A stretch of 64,000 nucleotides of DNA, taken from the NCBI GenBank assembly GCA_963807925.1, contig CAWEDP010000003.1:186001-250000 (forward strand), given 5' to 3'. Each line of letters starts with the position of its first letter. The stretch's first letter is position 1. Of the stretch, positions 39,384-48,348 are shown one piece after another. This stretch comes from CAWEDP01 sp963807925. GTDB lineage: Bacteria > Acidobacteriota > Vicinamibacteria > Vicinamibacterales > CAVVIG01. A model generated the notes under the pieces. The model made no database searches and was not told the origin of the DNA. It worked only from the letters and a program-made list of their open reading frames with translations. The position numbers were made by a program, and so were the translations under genes.

Positions 39384-40929
39384 GCGTGTCGGTTGTGTGA
39401 GGCGCTCTGGGGCGGCTCGAAAACAGCTCCACCACGGCCGCCCGCAGGGCCTCGCGATCGCCCGCCGGGATCATCGAGCTCAGAGTCATCAGGAACCACA
39501 CGGCCAGCGGCACGGCCAGGACCGATGCGATGGCCGTGGTGGGCGCCGCCACGATCAGCAGGAATCCCGACCACGTGATGAGGACGTCGCGGTAGGCGCG
39601 GCGGCGTTCGGCTGTCGGCGGCAGCACCGACCGGGCGGCTACATACATGAGCAAGGCGTCGATGCTGACGCGCGCAGCCCAGACCATCGCGACGCCGGTG
39701 ATGCCGAACCGCGTGCCGACCACCCACAGGACCGCCGCGTAGACCGGCAGTTCGTACACCTGAAGCTTCGCGGTCACGTTGGCGCGCCCGGCGCCCTGCA
39801 GCAGGCTGACCGGAGTGATGGCGAGGCCGTTGGCGAACACCCCCAGGCAGATCCACCGCGCCGCGACGATGCTGTGGGCGGCGAAGTCACGGCCCATCCA
39901 GAGCGACAGCCACACCGGCGCCATGACGGCGGCTGTCACGGTGATTGGAGCGAGCGCCGCGTAACAGACCGCGTTCATCTTCAGGAACAGCCGCGCCACC
40001 GATTCACTGCGGAGCGCGGCGGCGGCGCTGAACGCCGGGAACACCACCGCGCCGACCGTGGCGGGCACGACGGTGATTTTGGTCAGGACCTCCTGGGGCG
40101 TGGAGTAGTAGGCGAGGACGGCCATCGAGGCCACGCTGCCGAGGACGAACCGGTCGGCGCTCGACATCACGGTCGCGGCGACATTCGAAACGGTCATCCA
40201 GAAGCCGCTCGCCGACAGGTGCCACAGATCCGCCGGCGTGACGCGGGATCGTCCCGCCGGCGGGAGCAGCGACCAGCCCATGAGCAGGTACAGCCCGCAG
40301 CCGACGACCCGCGCAGCCGCAATCAGGCCGACCGCCGCCGCCACTGAATGGGACACCGGCAGCAGCAGCACCGGGCCGAGATAGGTGACGACGCCGATCG
40401 GCGCGCGCACGACATTGACCAGATCGAATCGCTGGTGCGCCTCGAGAAACCCCCGAGCCGCCGATGAGGTCATCATGAACGGCAGCCCCGCCGCCAGCAG
40501 GTACAGCGCGACACGCGCCTCGCGGTGCAGCGCCGGCGACATGTTCAGCGATCGCGAAATGAGCGTCGGGGCCGCCAGGGCGAGCGCGGCGCCGCCAATC
40601 GCGCCGGCCATCAGAAGGACCGCGCACCCGCTCACCAGCAGCCCGCCCAGCCGGTCGTGATCCGAGAGGACCAGACGACCGGCGGTAATCTGCGTCAGCG
40701 CACGGCCCACACCCAGATCGAGAAGCCCGAATGAACCGAGCACCACCCAGGCGAGGTTCAACAGGCCCAGCCGCTCGAGGCCGGCCGTCCGCGCCAGTAT
40801 CGGCATGCTGACCGCGGCCGCGAGGACCGGCGCGATCTGGCCGATGAAATTCAGGCCGACATTCCGGACGAGCAGACGAGAGTGCGCGCCCGATCCGGAA
40901 TCGCCGTACGTGTCCTGGCTTGTCGGCAA
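39367..40929 (-). CDS. Polysaccharide flippase (Wzx / MOP family)
   Basis: The 520-residue protein has about fourteen hydrophobic helices in two halves and starts with RNVGLNFIGQIAPVLAAAVSMPILARTAGLERLGLLNLAWVVLGSFGLLDLGVGRALTQ. This is the usual N-terminus of Wzx-type flippases, which move lipid-linked sugar units to the periplasmic side. It follows the glycosyltransferase gene at 40943 by 13 bases on the same strand. Together with the polymerase-like gene at 32549 it suggests a Wzx/Wzy-dependent pathway, but export proteins such as Wza and Wzc are not in the window. Confidence 0.87.
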   Translation of the reverse strand: MPTSQDTYGDSGSGAHSRLLVRNVGLNFIGQIAPVLAAAVSMPILARTAGLERLGLLNLAWVVLGSFGLLDLGVGRALTQITAGRLVLSDHDRLGGLLVSGCAVLLMAGAIGGAALALAAPTLISRSLNMSPALHREARVALYLLAAGLPFMMTSSAARGFLEAHQRFDLVNVVRAPIGVVTYLGPVLLLPVSHSVAAAVGLIAAARVVGCGLYLLMGWSLLPPAGRSRVTPADLWHLSASGFWMTVSNVAATVMSSADRFVLGSVASMAVLAYYSTPQEVLTKITVVPATVGAVVFPAFSAAAALRSESVARLFLKMNAVCYAALAPITVTAAVMAPVWLSLWMGRDFAAHSIVAARWICLGVFANGLAITPVSLLQGAGRANVTAKLQVYELPVYAAVLWVVGTRFGITGVAMVWAARVSIDALLMYVAARSVLPPTAERRRAYRDVLITWSGFLLIVAAPTTAIASVLAVPLAVWFLMTLSSMIPAGDREALRAAVVELFSSRPRAPHTTDTRAGLR

Positions 40930-40942
40930 CAGTGAGTCCGCG

Positions 40943-41753
40943 TCAACGATTGAAGGGACGGTCGTACTCCGTCGAGAACACCGTCCGCCGTACCCTCACC
41001 ATGTCGCGCACGGTCGCGATGACGTTGGCGATCGAGACCGACGATCCGCGGCCCATCTGACGCGGGAAGGTCTGGATGCCGACCTCGCCCACGCGAAACC
41101 CCTTCAGCATCGTCTTGATGGCCATCTCGGCGCCGATGAAGGGGCTGGTGGACACGAGATCCAGCAGATCGACCAGCTCCTTGCGCACGAGGCGCAGTCC
41201 GCAGCTGATGTCGCGGTACGGGCTGCGAAACATCAGCCTGAGCACGGCGTTGTACACGTAGGAGATGAACACCCGCACGCTGCTGTACCGCTTGACGTAG
41301 CGGAACGTGATGACGAGGTCGTAGTAGTCGCGAAGCCTCAGCAGCTTCCGAAAGTCGTCGATTTCGTACTCGTCGTCGCCGTCGGTGAAGGCGATCCACT
41401 CGAATCTCGCCGCGGCGAAGCCTGTCCTGAGCGCCTGGCCGTATCCCAGATTCTGAGGATGATGAATCACGCGCACCCGCGCATGGTTGCGGGCAAACTC
41501 CTCCGCCACCTCGCCGGCTCGAATCCGGCGAACCGTCGTCGACGATGATCACCTCGTAGTCGTCGGCGACCTCCGACAAGAGCGCCACCGACTTGCCGGC
41601 TACCCTGGCGACGGTCGCTTCGTCCTTGTACACCGGGAAGAACAGGCTGATGCGGGGCTTGCGGTCGGACGGCAGGGGCCGCTCGGACTCCGGCGACGTC
41701 CCGCTGGCCGGTCGCTGCGGGGTGGCCACGGTTGGCGCGGCGCTCGTGTTCAT
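40943..41753 (-). CDS. Glycosyltransferase family 2 (DPM-like), apparent frameshift
   Basis: Two frames make one GT2 protein of about 269 residues. The N-terminal part (from ATG 41753, MNTSAAPTV) has a Pro/Ser-rich lead and RISLFFPVYKDEATVARVAGKSVALL, then VADDYEVIIVDDGSPDSS. The other frame continues VAEEFARNHARVRVIHHPQNLGYGQALRTGFAAARFEWIAFTDGDDEYE, including the DGDDE acidic motif, and ends ISCGLRLVRKELVDLL and IGAEMAIKTMLKGFRVGEVGIQ. Removing one C from GCCGGC (coding strand; 41513-41518) gives DSSGEVAEEF and an unbroken gene. Family members make dolichyl- or undecaprenyl-phosphate sugars. The flippase gene follows after 13 bases. Confidence 0.78.
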
Positions 41754-41816
41754 GCGGGGCGTTCCACCGCGGCCATAGTACAACGACCAGGTCCCGACCT
41801 CCGGCTGAAGCCGGCG

Positions 41817-42497
41817 CTACGGGAGCCGGCGGATCCAGTCCGCAATGGCGCGCTGGGCGCGACCGAACAGCTCGAGCTGACGCGCCGCGTTCCTCGACGC
41901 CTTGAACGAATGGTCGCCGCCCTCGACCACGTGGAGCGTGGGCGTCGGCGTGAGGCGATCGAGCACCGGTTCGAGCTCCTCGGGAGTGCCGAACGCGTCC
42001 CGGCTCCCTTGCACGAAGAGCATCGGGCGGCCGACGGCCGCCAGGTGAGCGTCGCGCCGCTCGAGCGGACGGCCCGGCGCGTGAAGCGGATAGCCCAGGA
42101 GGACAATCCCCTGCACCGGTAGCTCGGGCTCCGCGGCTGCCACATGCGTCGCGATCCGGCCGCCCATCGACTTGCCGCCGATGACCAGCGTCGTGGCCGC
42201 GTCGGTCCGCCCGCGGACGGCGAACACGACGGCCCGGTAGCACGCCTCGAGCAGCGGTCGCCGGTCCGGCGCACGGCGCCGCTGTTCGGTGTAGAGAAAA
42301 TTGAACGTGACGACGTCGAGACCGGTGCGAGTGAGGGCGCGGGCGAATCCAACCATCCAGGCGCTGCGCTGATCGGCCCCGGCTCCATGCGCCAGAATCA
42401 GTCGGGCGCCGATCGGGTCGGCGTCGGCCGCGTAGGCGATGGCCGTCGTGCGCGCCTCGCCCTGAACGGCGACCGTGAAGGCCTCAGGATCGCTCAA
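41817..42497 (-). CDS. Alpha/beta hydrolase, KANL3/Tex30-like
   Basis: The 226-residue protein shows the hydrolase order: RLILAHGAGADQRSAWM (oxyanion-hole loop), DVVTFNFLYTEQRRRAPDRRP, the nucleophile elbow GGKSMGGRIA, IVLLGYPLHAPGRP, VQGSRDAFGTPEEL (acid) and EGGDHSFK (histidine). The order and the GKSMGGR elbow match the KANL3/Tex30-like group of bacterial hydrolases, whose natural substrates are not known. No signal peptide is present. The TTG start overlaps the last 14 bases of the BON gene on the same strand, so the two are translated from one message. A later start would lose only a few residues. Confidence 0.82.
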   Translation of the reverse strand: MSDPEAFTVAVQGEARTTAIAYAADADPIGARLILAHGAGADQRSAWMVGFARALTRTGLDVVTFNFLYTEQRRRAPDRRPLLEACYRAVVFAVRGRTDAATTLVIGGKSMGGRIATHVAAAEPELPVQGIVLLGYPLHAPGRPLERRDAHLAAVGRPMLFVQGSRDAFGTPEELEPVLDRLTPTPTLHVVEGGDHSFKASRNAARQLELFGRAQRAIADWIRRLP

Positions 42498-43032
42498 GGG
42501 CCTGGCGCACCTCGGCGTCCGTCTTGAGGGCGTTGTCCACCGACATCACGCCGGACTGCATCACCAGCGTTCGCGCGAGCCGCCGATCGAGATCGTTGTT
42601 CACGACGCCGCTCAAGGTGACGTGTCCGTGCTCCACGATGATGTGGATCGACGGGTTCGGCCCGAGCGCGTAGTTCCAGAAGTTCGGGTTGCCGTAGATG
42701 GCGTGCGCGATCTGGTAGCGCAGGCGATCGTCGGACTGCGAGACCGGCAAAACCCTGATGCGATCGCGAACCCCGGTCACGCCGGTCACGTCGGCGACTC
42801 GCTTGACGATGTCGTCCCGCTTGTACGGCATCGTCACGCGGCCGGTGAGCGCCACGACGCCGTCGTCGACGCTCGCGTTCACCTCGTCGAAGATGGTGAA
42901 GTGCGTGTAGCGGTTCACGGCCGCCGACACGTCCTTGTACACCTGCAGGTCTTTCCGCTGGTCGGCGCCGGCCGACGCGAGAGTTGCCGACAACGCGATG
43001 CCCGTGGCGGCGAGTAACAGCCTTTGAACCAT
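42484..43032 (-). CDS. Exported protein with two BON domains
   Basis: The 182-residue protein has a signal peptide (LLLAATGIALSATLASA) and two BON domains, each about 60-70 residues. The first includes ASVDDGVVALTGRVTMPYKRDDIVKRVADVTGV, the second HIIVEHGHVTLSGVVNNDLDRRLARTLVMQ. BON domains bind phospholipid membranes and occur in the periplasmic stress protein OsmY. A similar envelope-protecting role is likely but unproven. The start at 43032 is set by GGAGGGA about 6 bases upstream. It is the first gene before the hydrolase, with about 130 bases separating it from the iron exporter-like gene. Confidence 0.87.
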   Translation of the reverse strand: MVQRLLLAATGIALSATLASAGADQRKDLQVYKDVSAAVNRYTHFTIFDEVNASVDDGVVALTGRVTMPYKRDDIVKRVADVTGVTGVRDRIRVLPVSQSDDRLRYQIAHAIYGNPNFWNYALGPNPSIHIIVEHGHVTLSGVVNNDLDRRLARTLVMQSGVMSVDNALKTDAEVRQALERS

Positions 43033-43163
43033 GTCGTCCCTCCTGGCTCGTGACTCTGGCAGCCGGGAGCGCAAGGGCGATGCCACGGTTCGGCCGTCAG
43101 AACCGGCGTGTTCGCCGCGACAAGTTGGTCCGCTCGGGGAGCTGTCCTGTGGCGAGGACATGG

Positions 43164-44309
43164 TCAGAAGCTCAGCGAATGGCCGGCCAGCGCCAGGCCG
43201 AGGCCGTAGGTCACCGCCGCCTCGATGATGCCGACGATGGTCATCTCGGCACCGCTCGCCCACCAGGACCGCGCGGTGACCAGCGACTTGGCGGCGCCCA
43301 CGGCAAAGTGCGCCGCGGTGCTGACGGCGAACGACGCGATCACGGCCGGCATGCCGACGGTGAAGAAGAACGGGATGATCGGCACGAACCCGCCGACGGC
43401 GGTTGACAGCGAGGCCGACAGCGTCGAGCGCCACGGGTTGGGAAAGCTTTCCTCTGCGAGCCCCAGCTCTTCGTGGACCAGCGTCCGGAGGAACTGCTTC
43501 GGCTTCTTCTGCAGGCCCTCGGCCATCGTCCGGGCTTCGTCAGCGGAGAACCCTTTGAGCTGGTAGAAGAGCTCGAGCTCGGTGAGCTCCTCGTGCGGGT
43601 CTTCTTCGATCTCGACGCGCTCGCGCGCGATTTCCGATTCGTACACCTCGCGCTGCGACTTGGCCGACAGGTAAGCGCCGGCGCCCATCGACAGGGCGCT
43701 CGCCAGGGTGCCGGCGAGGCCGGCGGCGAGGACCACTTCGCTGCCGCCCGTGTAACCCGCCATGCCGGAGACGATGCCGAAGACCGCCCCGAGTCCGTCG
43801 TTGACGCCGTAGATGGCGTCGCCGATCCAGGACCCGCGGACGTGCCAGCGCTCGCGGCCGAGAATCGAATCGAGCGCGGACCGCGGCGTCGGCATCGGGC
43901 CGCCGGCGAGCACGCGGAGCGCCGAGGCGTGATCGCGCTCCTCGTGCATGGCGTCTTCGGCGATCTGCCGGTCGGTCGGGTTCGTGAGCCGCGCCACCAG
44001 CTGCTCGTACTCCGCCTCGGCCCGGTTCTCTTCCTGTTCGAGCCGCTGGAAGACGATGGCCGGGTCGCCGATCCGCTGGAACCACGTCAGCCCGCGCTCC
44101 ACCTCGCCCCGGTCCGGCGGCTGGCCGGTCGTCTGAGTGAGGCGTTCGGCCCACCGCGCGGCGTGCCTGTCTTCCTGCCCGGCCATCCGCAGCAGCAGGT
44201 CGCGGCGTTTGGGATCGCGTTCGCGCTCGGCCAGCAGCTTGTAGGTGTGCGCGGCCTCGACTTCACGCCGCCACATCTTCTCGAGCGTCGCCAGGTGGGT
44301 GTCGCTCAC
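43164..44309 (-). CDS. mbfA: Membrane-bound ferritin-like iron exporter (MbfA/VIT1 family)
   Basis: The 381-residue protein fuses an N-terminal ferritin-like di-iron domain (residues 1 to about 150) with a C-terminal VIT1/CCC1 membrane domain of five segments. The first part shows E-rich helices WRREVEAAHTYKLLAERE, AGQEDRHAARW and AMHEERDHASA, with the Glu/His ligands of rubrerythrin-like sites. The second begins IGDAIYGVNDGLGAVFGIVSGMAGYTGG and ends EMTIVGIIEAAVTYGLGLALAG. Such MbfA proteins export iron and protect cells from peroxide in other bacteria. The ZIP transporter gene ends 4 bases before it, so metal uptake or release may be jointly controlled. No Fur box could be identified by eye. 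Confidence 0.88.
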   Translation of the reverse strand: MSDTHLATLEKMWRREVEAAHTYKLLAERERDPKRRDLLLRMAGQEDRHAARWAERLTQTTGQPPDRGEVERGLTWFQRIGDPAIVFQRLEQEENRAEAEYEQLVARLTNPTDRQIAEDAMHEERDHASALRVLAGGPMPTPRSALDSILGRERWHVRGSWIGDAIYGVNDGLGAVFGIVSGMAGYTGGSEVVLAAGLAGTLASALSMGAGAYLSAKSQREVYESEIARERVEIEEDPHEELTELELFYQLKGFSADEARTMAEGLQKKPKQFLRTLVHEELGLAEESFPNPWRSTLSASLSTAVGGFVPIIPFFFTVGMPAVIASFAVSTAAHFAVGAAKSLVTARSWWASGAEMTIVGIIEAAVTYGLGLALAGHSLSF

Positions 44310-44313
44310 CGGA

Positions 44314-45060
44314 TCAGTGCACGAGCTTCCCGAACACCACGATTGTCGCGATGCCGGCGGCGATGAGCACCACCTGCCGCAGCGCGTTGGCGTCGATCTG
44401 GCCGCGATGGAGATCCGGAATCAGGTCCGACATCGCGATGTACAGCAGGCTGGCGGACGAGAACGCCAGGACGAACGGACGGATGGCCGGCACGACGCGA
44501 ACGGCCGCGAACGCGAGGAGCGCGCCGAGAATCCCCGATCCACCGGAGGCGACGTTGAGGATCAGGGCGCGACGGCGGCTGTATCCGGCGCCGAGCAGAA
44601 TCGCGACGTCGCCCACCTCCTGCGGAATCTCGTGCGCCGCCACCGCAATCGCCGTGTTGATGCCGAGGGGCACCGACGACAGGACGGCGGCGCAGATGAT
44701 GGCGCCGTCGATGAAATTGTGAAACGCGTCGCCGATGATCACGAGCGGCGCCGTGGCGCCGTGGACCTGACACGCATCGGTGTGGCAGTGCCGGAAGAGC
44801 ACGACCTTCTCGAGCACGAAGAACACCAGGATGCCGACGAGCAGGGTGGCGAAGACGGCCGGCGGTTCGATGAGCGCGAGCGCTTCGGGCAGCAGATCGA
44901 GCAGCGCGACGCCCAGCAGCGCACCGACGGCGTAGCTGACGAGTCCCGGCACGAGCCGCTCGCGGATCGAGTCCTTGAAGAGAAGCAGCGCGGAGGCGAC
45001 GACCAGACCGCCGAGGCTGCCCAGCAGGCTGAGACAGAGAACGGCGGCAAGGACGGGCAC
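44314..45060 (-). CDS. ZIP family metal transporter
   Basis: The 248-residue protein has about eight membrane segments. It shows the ZIP motifs in the fourth and fifth helices, VIIGDAFHNFIDGAIICAAVL and NTAIAVAAHEIPQEVGDVAIL, with the His, Asn, Asp and Glu residues that bind transported metal. A short loop HTDACQVHG between them could bind metal. The C-terminal SASLLYIAMSDLIPDLHRGQ is also typical. Most ZIP proteins import zinc, iron or manganese. The gene lies 4 bases upstream of the membrane ferritin-like gene. Substrate cannot be read from the sequence. Confidence 0.87.
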   Translation of the reverse strand: MPVLAAVLCLSLLGSLGGLVVASALLLFKDSIRERLVPGLVSYAVGALLGVALLDLLPEALALIEPPAVFATLLVGILVFFVLEKVVLFRHCHTDACQVHGATAPLVIIGDAFHNFIDGAIICAAVLSSVPLGINTAIAVAAHEIPQEVGDVAILLGAGYSRRRALILNVASGGSGILGALLAFAAVRVVPAIRPFVLAFSSASLLYIAMSDLIPDLHRGQIDANALRQVVLIAAGIATIVVFGKLVH

Positions 45061-45108
45061 GCGATATTGTATGTCACCGGGTTCTGCCGGCCGCGCGGAC
45101 GCGCGCGA

Positions 45109-46183
45109 TCAGCTCGCGACGTATCCGCGGCGTGCCCGCACGCGGTAGCCGCCCTTCTTCAGCTCGACGCGGATCGAGTGCCAGCGTCCGTCCTTCTTCC
45201 CCGACGAGGGGTAGCCGAGATAGTACCTGCCGGCTCAACTCGTTGGCGATCCCCGCCGTCGCCGGATCGAGGTCGCGGGGGTTCCGGACGATCTCGGTGC
45301 GACCGCCGCTGTCGTCCGTCATATCGCGCAGCGCGACCACGTTCACGCGGTCGTCGCCCTGATAGCGTGACCGACTGCCGCCCTGCCCGCCGAACTGCGG
45401 CAGCGAACTGCGCAGCGGGAACCGCCCGCGCGGCCGTCCCGGGAACGGCAGCGGCACCGGGAACGGGACGCGGGGCTGCGCCGGCGGCGGCTGGCGCCGA
45501 ATCGTCTCGGATTCGCCATCGATGCCGACGGCGTACACGAGCACCTCGCTCTCCCGGATCGCCTGCTTGACCTCCGGGATGTCGGCGTGGCTGGACGTGT
45601 CGTTGCCGTCGGAGATGACGACCAGCGCTTTTTTCGGGTTCTTCCCCTGCGCCGCCAGCGGCACCGCGTCGAGCACGGCATCGTACATGGCGGTGCCGCC
45701 GGCGGGCACGATGCGTCCGAGCGCGCGCGAGATCAGCTGGCGATCGGTCGTCCATCCCTGCAGCAGCGTCGGGAAGTTGCTGAACCGGTACACGAACAGC
45801 TCGTCGCTCGGACCCAGCAGGTCGTAGACGAACCGATTCAGGGCGCTCTCCGCTTCGTGGATTTTGTCCCCCGCCATGCTGCCGCTGGTGTCGAGGGCGA
45901 TGCCGAGACTGACCGGCACACGCTCGGCGCTGAAATGCGTGATCTCGACCGGTTGATCGTCTTCGTACACGACGAAATCGTCTTTGGTCAGACCCGGCAC
46001 GAACCTGCCGCTCTGGTCCGAAACCGTGGCCGTGACGTTGATAATCTCGACGCCGCTGCGGAACCGGAACGGGTCCTCAGATCTTCCGGCCGGGGGCGAG
46101 GTCTGCTGGCCGCGGACGCCGACCGCCAGCAGCGCGCAGAGGCAGGTGAGAGCCGGCAAAAGACGCTTGAACCCGAGGAGCAT
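45109..46183 (-). CDS. Secreted VWFA-related protein, apparent frameshift near the end
   Basis: The protein of about 357 residues has a signal peptide (LLPALTCLCALLAVGVRG), a VWFA-related domain with VTATVSDQSGRFVPGL, VYEDDQPVEITHFS and the metal-binding DTSGS motif (98-102), and then a Gly/Pro/Arg-rich loop (about 210-245). The frame breaks at CAGGTAC (minus strand; plus 45223-45229). Dropping one G gives RQYYLGYPSSGKKDGRWHSI and RVRARRGYVAS, the conserved family ending, with a stop at 45109. The paralogue at 5181 has the same QQYLLGYP ending in frame. Without correction the reading frame runs to about 45074 with an unrelated tail. Confidence 0.82.
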
Positions 46184-46393
46184 GGATCACCCGCCGTTCT
46201 TGCTGCATACGAGCATGATCGAGGTGACCTGTCAAGGACGCGCGCGGCCCCCCCGCCGGCGGCACGCAGGCAAAAGGCTTGCCGCGATCGTCCGCGCATT
46301 CGCTCGGCGGCCGCATTCGACGCCCGGTCCCGCTGTGCTCGCGGCCGGACGCACCTGTCCTGTCCACAGGCCGTCGGGGCCGCACCGCGGGCG

Positions 46394-46970
46394 TCAGGCG
46401 GCGGGAGAGCGGGCGGGCCGGCGCTTGATCCCCTCGACGAACACGAGGCCGTCGCGGTCGGCGAGCGTTCGCACGGAAGAGAAGCCGGCGGTCTGCAGCG
46501 CGCCGACGAAATCGGGGCGCGCGCCACGCGGGCGGCTGAACCACGCGCGGACGCCACCGGGTGTGCCGGCCGTGACCACCATGACTCGTCCCCCGGGCCG
46601 CAGGACGCGGAGCGCTTCGCGGACCGCCGCGGCGCGTCGGTCGGTCGGCAGGCCGGTCAGCAGAATCGCCCGTGTCGTCCACCACGACGATGTCGAAGCC
46701 CTCATCGTCGAGCGGCAGCCCGGTGGGCGGGGCGGTGGAGATCTCGGCCAGCGCGCCGGCGTCCGCGGCGCCTTTGCGCGCGCGCGCCGCCGACGATTCG
46801 TCCGGCACCGCGACGACCGCGTGTCCCGAGAGCCCCACTTTGGACGCGACGGCGCCGAAACGCCGGCCGTCGGCGCAGCCGATCTGCGCGAAGCGCTCGC
46901 CCATCTTCACCCCCGTCATGCCGACCACGAGCAGCAGTGCGTCGGTGTCGCGGCGAAACGGATTGAGCAC
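46394..46970 (-). CDS. Class I methyltransferase, apparent frameshift
   Basis: Two frames make one SAM-dependent methyltransferase of about 191 residues. The first (from ATG 46970) has LLLVVGMTGVKMGERFAQIGCADGRRFGAVASKVGLSGHAVVAVPDE (motif I-II) and GFDIVVVDDT (motif IV). The second has ILLTGLPTDRRAAAVREALRVLRPGGRVMVVTAGTPGG (motif V-VI) and continues to the end. One extra base in ACGGGCG on the coding strand (plus 46668-46672) explains the break: dropping it gives DDTAILLTGLP. The target is unknown. It is divergent from the inositol phosphate synthase gene with a gap of 33 bases. Confidence 0.72.
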
Positions 46971-46989
46971 GTGACCAGCTTACCTGATA

Positions 46990-47004
46990 TATGATTTTTG
47001 CCCG
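46990..47004 (+). promoter_or_regulatory. Likely leaderless start of the inositol phosphate synthase gene
   Basis: TATGAT (46990-46995) would place the transcript start near 47002, just before the GTG at 47004. No ribosome-binding sequence fits in this gap. A -35 box at normal spacing is not visible. Confidence 0.35.
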
Positions 47005-48317
47005 TGCCCACACCAGTTGACATCGCCCCTGCACGCGGCAAGCTTGGCGTGATGCTCGTCGGCATGGGAGCCGTCAGCACCACGACCATCGCGGGCGTGC
47101 TCGCCATTCGCCGAGGACTCGCGCAGCCGATCGGATCGCTGACGCAGATGGGGACCGTCCGTCTCGGCAAGCGGACCGAAGGCCGCTCGCCGAAGATCAC
47201 CGACGTGGTCCCCCTTGCGTCGCTGGACGATCTCGTCTTCGGGGCCTGGGACATCTTCGACGAGGACTGCTACAGCGCCGCGCGCACCGCCGGTGTGATC
47301 GAGCCCTCGCTGCTCGACAAGCTGCGGCCCGAGCTCGAACAGATCCGCGCCTGGCCGGCGGTCTTCGATCGGCACTACGTCAAGCGCCTCGAGGGTCCGA
47401 ACGTCAAGCAGGGGAAGAACAAGAAGGAGCTGGCGGAGCAGGTCGCCGACGACATCAGGCGATTCAAGGCCGCGCACCAGCTCGATCGGCTCGTGATGGT
47501 CTGGTGCGGCAGCACCGAGATCTTCATGACCGAATCGCCGGCCCACGCGTCGATCGAGGCGTTCGAGCGCGCGCTCGAATGCAACGATCCGTCGATCCCG
47601 TCGAGCATGGTGTACGCGTACGCGGCGATCCGCGAGGGGATTCCGTACGCGAACGCCGCGCCGAACCTCACCGCCGACATCCCGGCGCTGGTGGCGCTGG
47701 CCGCGCGGACACGGACGCCGCTCGCCGGCAAGGATTTGAAGACCGGGCAGACCCTGATCAAGACGATCATCGCGCCGGGACTCAAGGCGCGCCTGCTCGG
47801 CGTCAAGGGCTGGTACTCCGGCAACATCCTGGGGAACCGCGACGGCGAGGTCCTCGACGATCCGGAATCGTTCAAGACCAAGGAAGAGAGCAAGAAGTCG
47901 GTCCTCGACTACATCTTCCAGCCGCAACTGTACCCGGAGCTCTACGGCGATCTCTGCCACGTCGTGCGCATCAACTACTATCCGCCGCGCGGCGACAACA
48001 AAGAGGGGTGGGACAACATCGATCTCGTCGGCTGGCTCGGCTACCCGATGCAGCTGAAGATCAACTTCCTCTGCCGCGACAGCATTCTGGCGGCGCCGAT
48101 CGTCCTGGACGTTGCGCTGTTCCTCGATCTCGCCAGGCGCGCCGGGATGTCCGGCATCCAGGAGTGGCTGTCGTTCTACTTCAAGAGTCCGATGCACGCG
48201 CCCGGGCTGTATCCCGAGCACGATCTGTTCATCCAGCTGATGAAGCTGAAGAACACGCTGAGGTTCCTCAAAGGCGAGGAGCTCATCACGCACCTGGGAC
48301 GCGAATACTACGACTGA
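47004..48317 (+). CDS. ino1: myo-Inositol-1-phosphate synthase
   Basis: This enzyme converts glucose-6-phosphate to inositol-phosphate using NAD. The roughly 437-residue protein shows the N-terminal Rossmann element KLGVMLVGMGAVSTTTIAGV and the family's catalytic part: NAAPNLTADIPALVALA, GKDLKTGQTLIKTIIAPGLKARLLGVKGWYSGNILGNRDGEVLDDPESF (the lysines near active site), and SFYFKSPMHAPGLYPEHDLFIQL. The start is either TTG 46998 or GTG 47004; I prefer GTG. In bacteria inositol feeds inositol lipids, compatible solutes or mycothiol-like thiols; no such gene is next to it. A membrane protein gene follows 31 bases later. Confidence 0.92.
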   Translation: MPTPVDIAPARGKLGVMLVGMGAVSTTTIAGVLAIRRGLAQPIGSLTQMGTVRLGKRTEGRSPKITDVVPLASLDDLVFGAWDIFDEDCYSAARTAGVIEPSLLDKLRPELEQIRAWPAVFDRHYVKRLEGPNVKQGKNKKELAEQVADDIRRFKAAHQLDRLVMVWCGSTEIFMTESPAHASIEAFERALECNDPSIPSSMVYAYAAIREGIPYANAAPNLTADIPALVALAARTRTPLAGKDLKTGQTLIKTIIAPGLKARLLGVKGWYSGNILGNRDGEVLDDPESFKTKEESKKSVLDYIFQPQLYPELYGDLCHVVRINYYPPRGDNKEGWDNIDLVGWLGYPMQLKINFLCRDSILAAPIVLDVALFLDLARRAGMSGIQEWLSFYFKSPMHAPGLYPEHDLFIQLMKLKNTLRFLKGEELITHLGREYYD

Positions 48318-48348
48318 CGCGCCCCCTGATCGCGACCGGATAGTCCCT

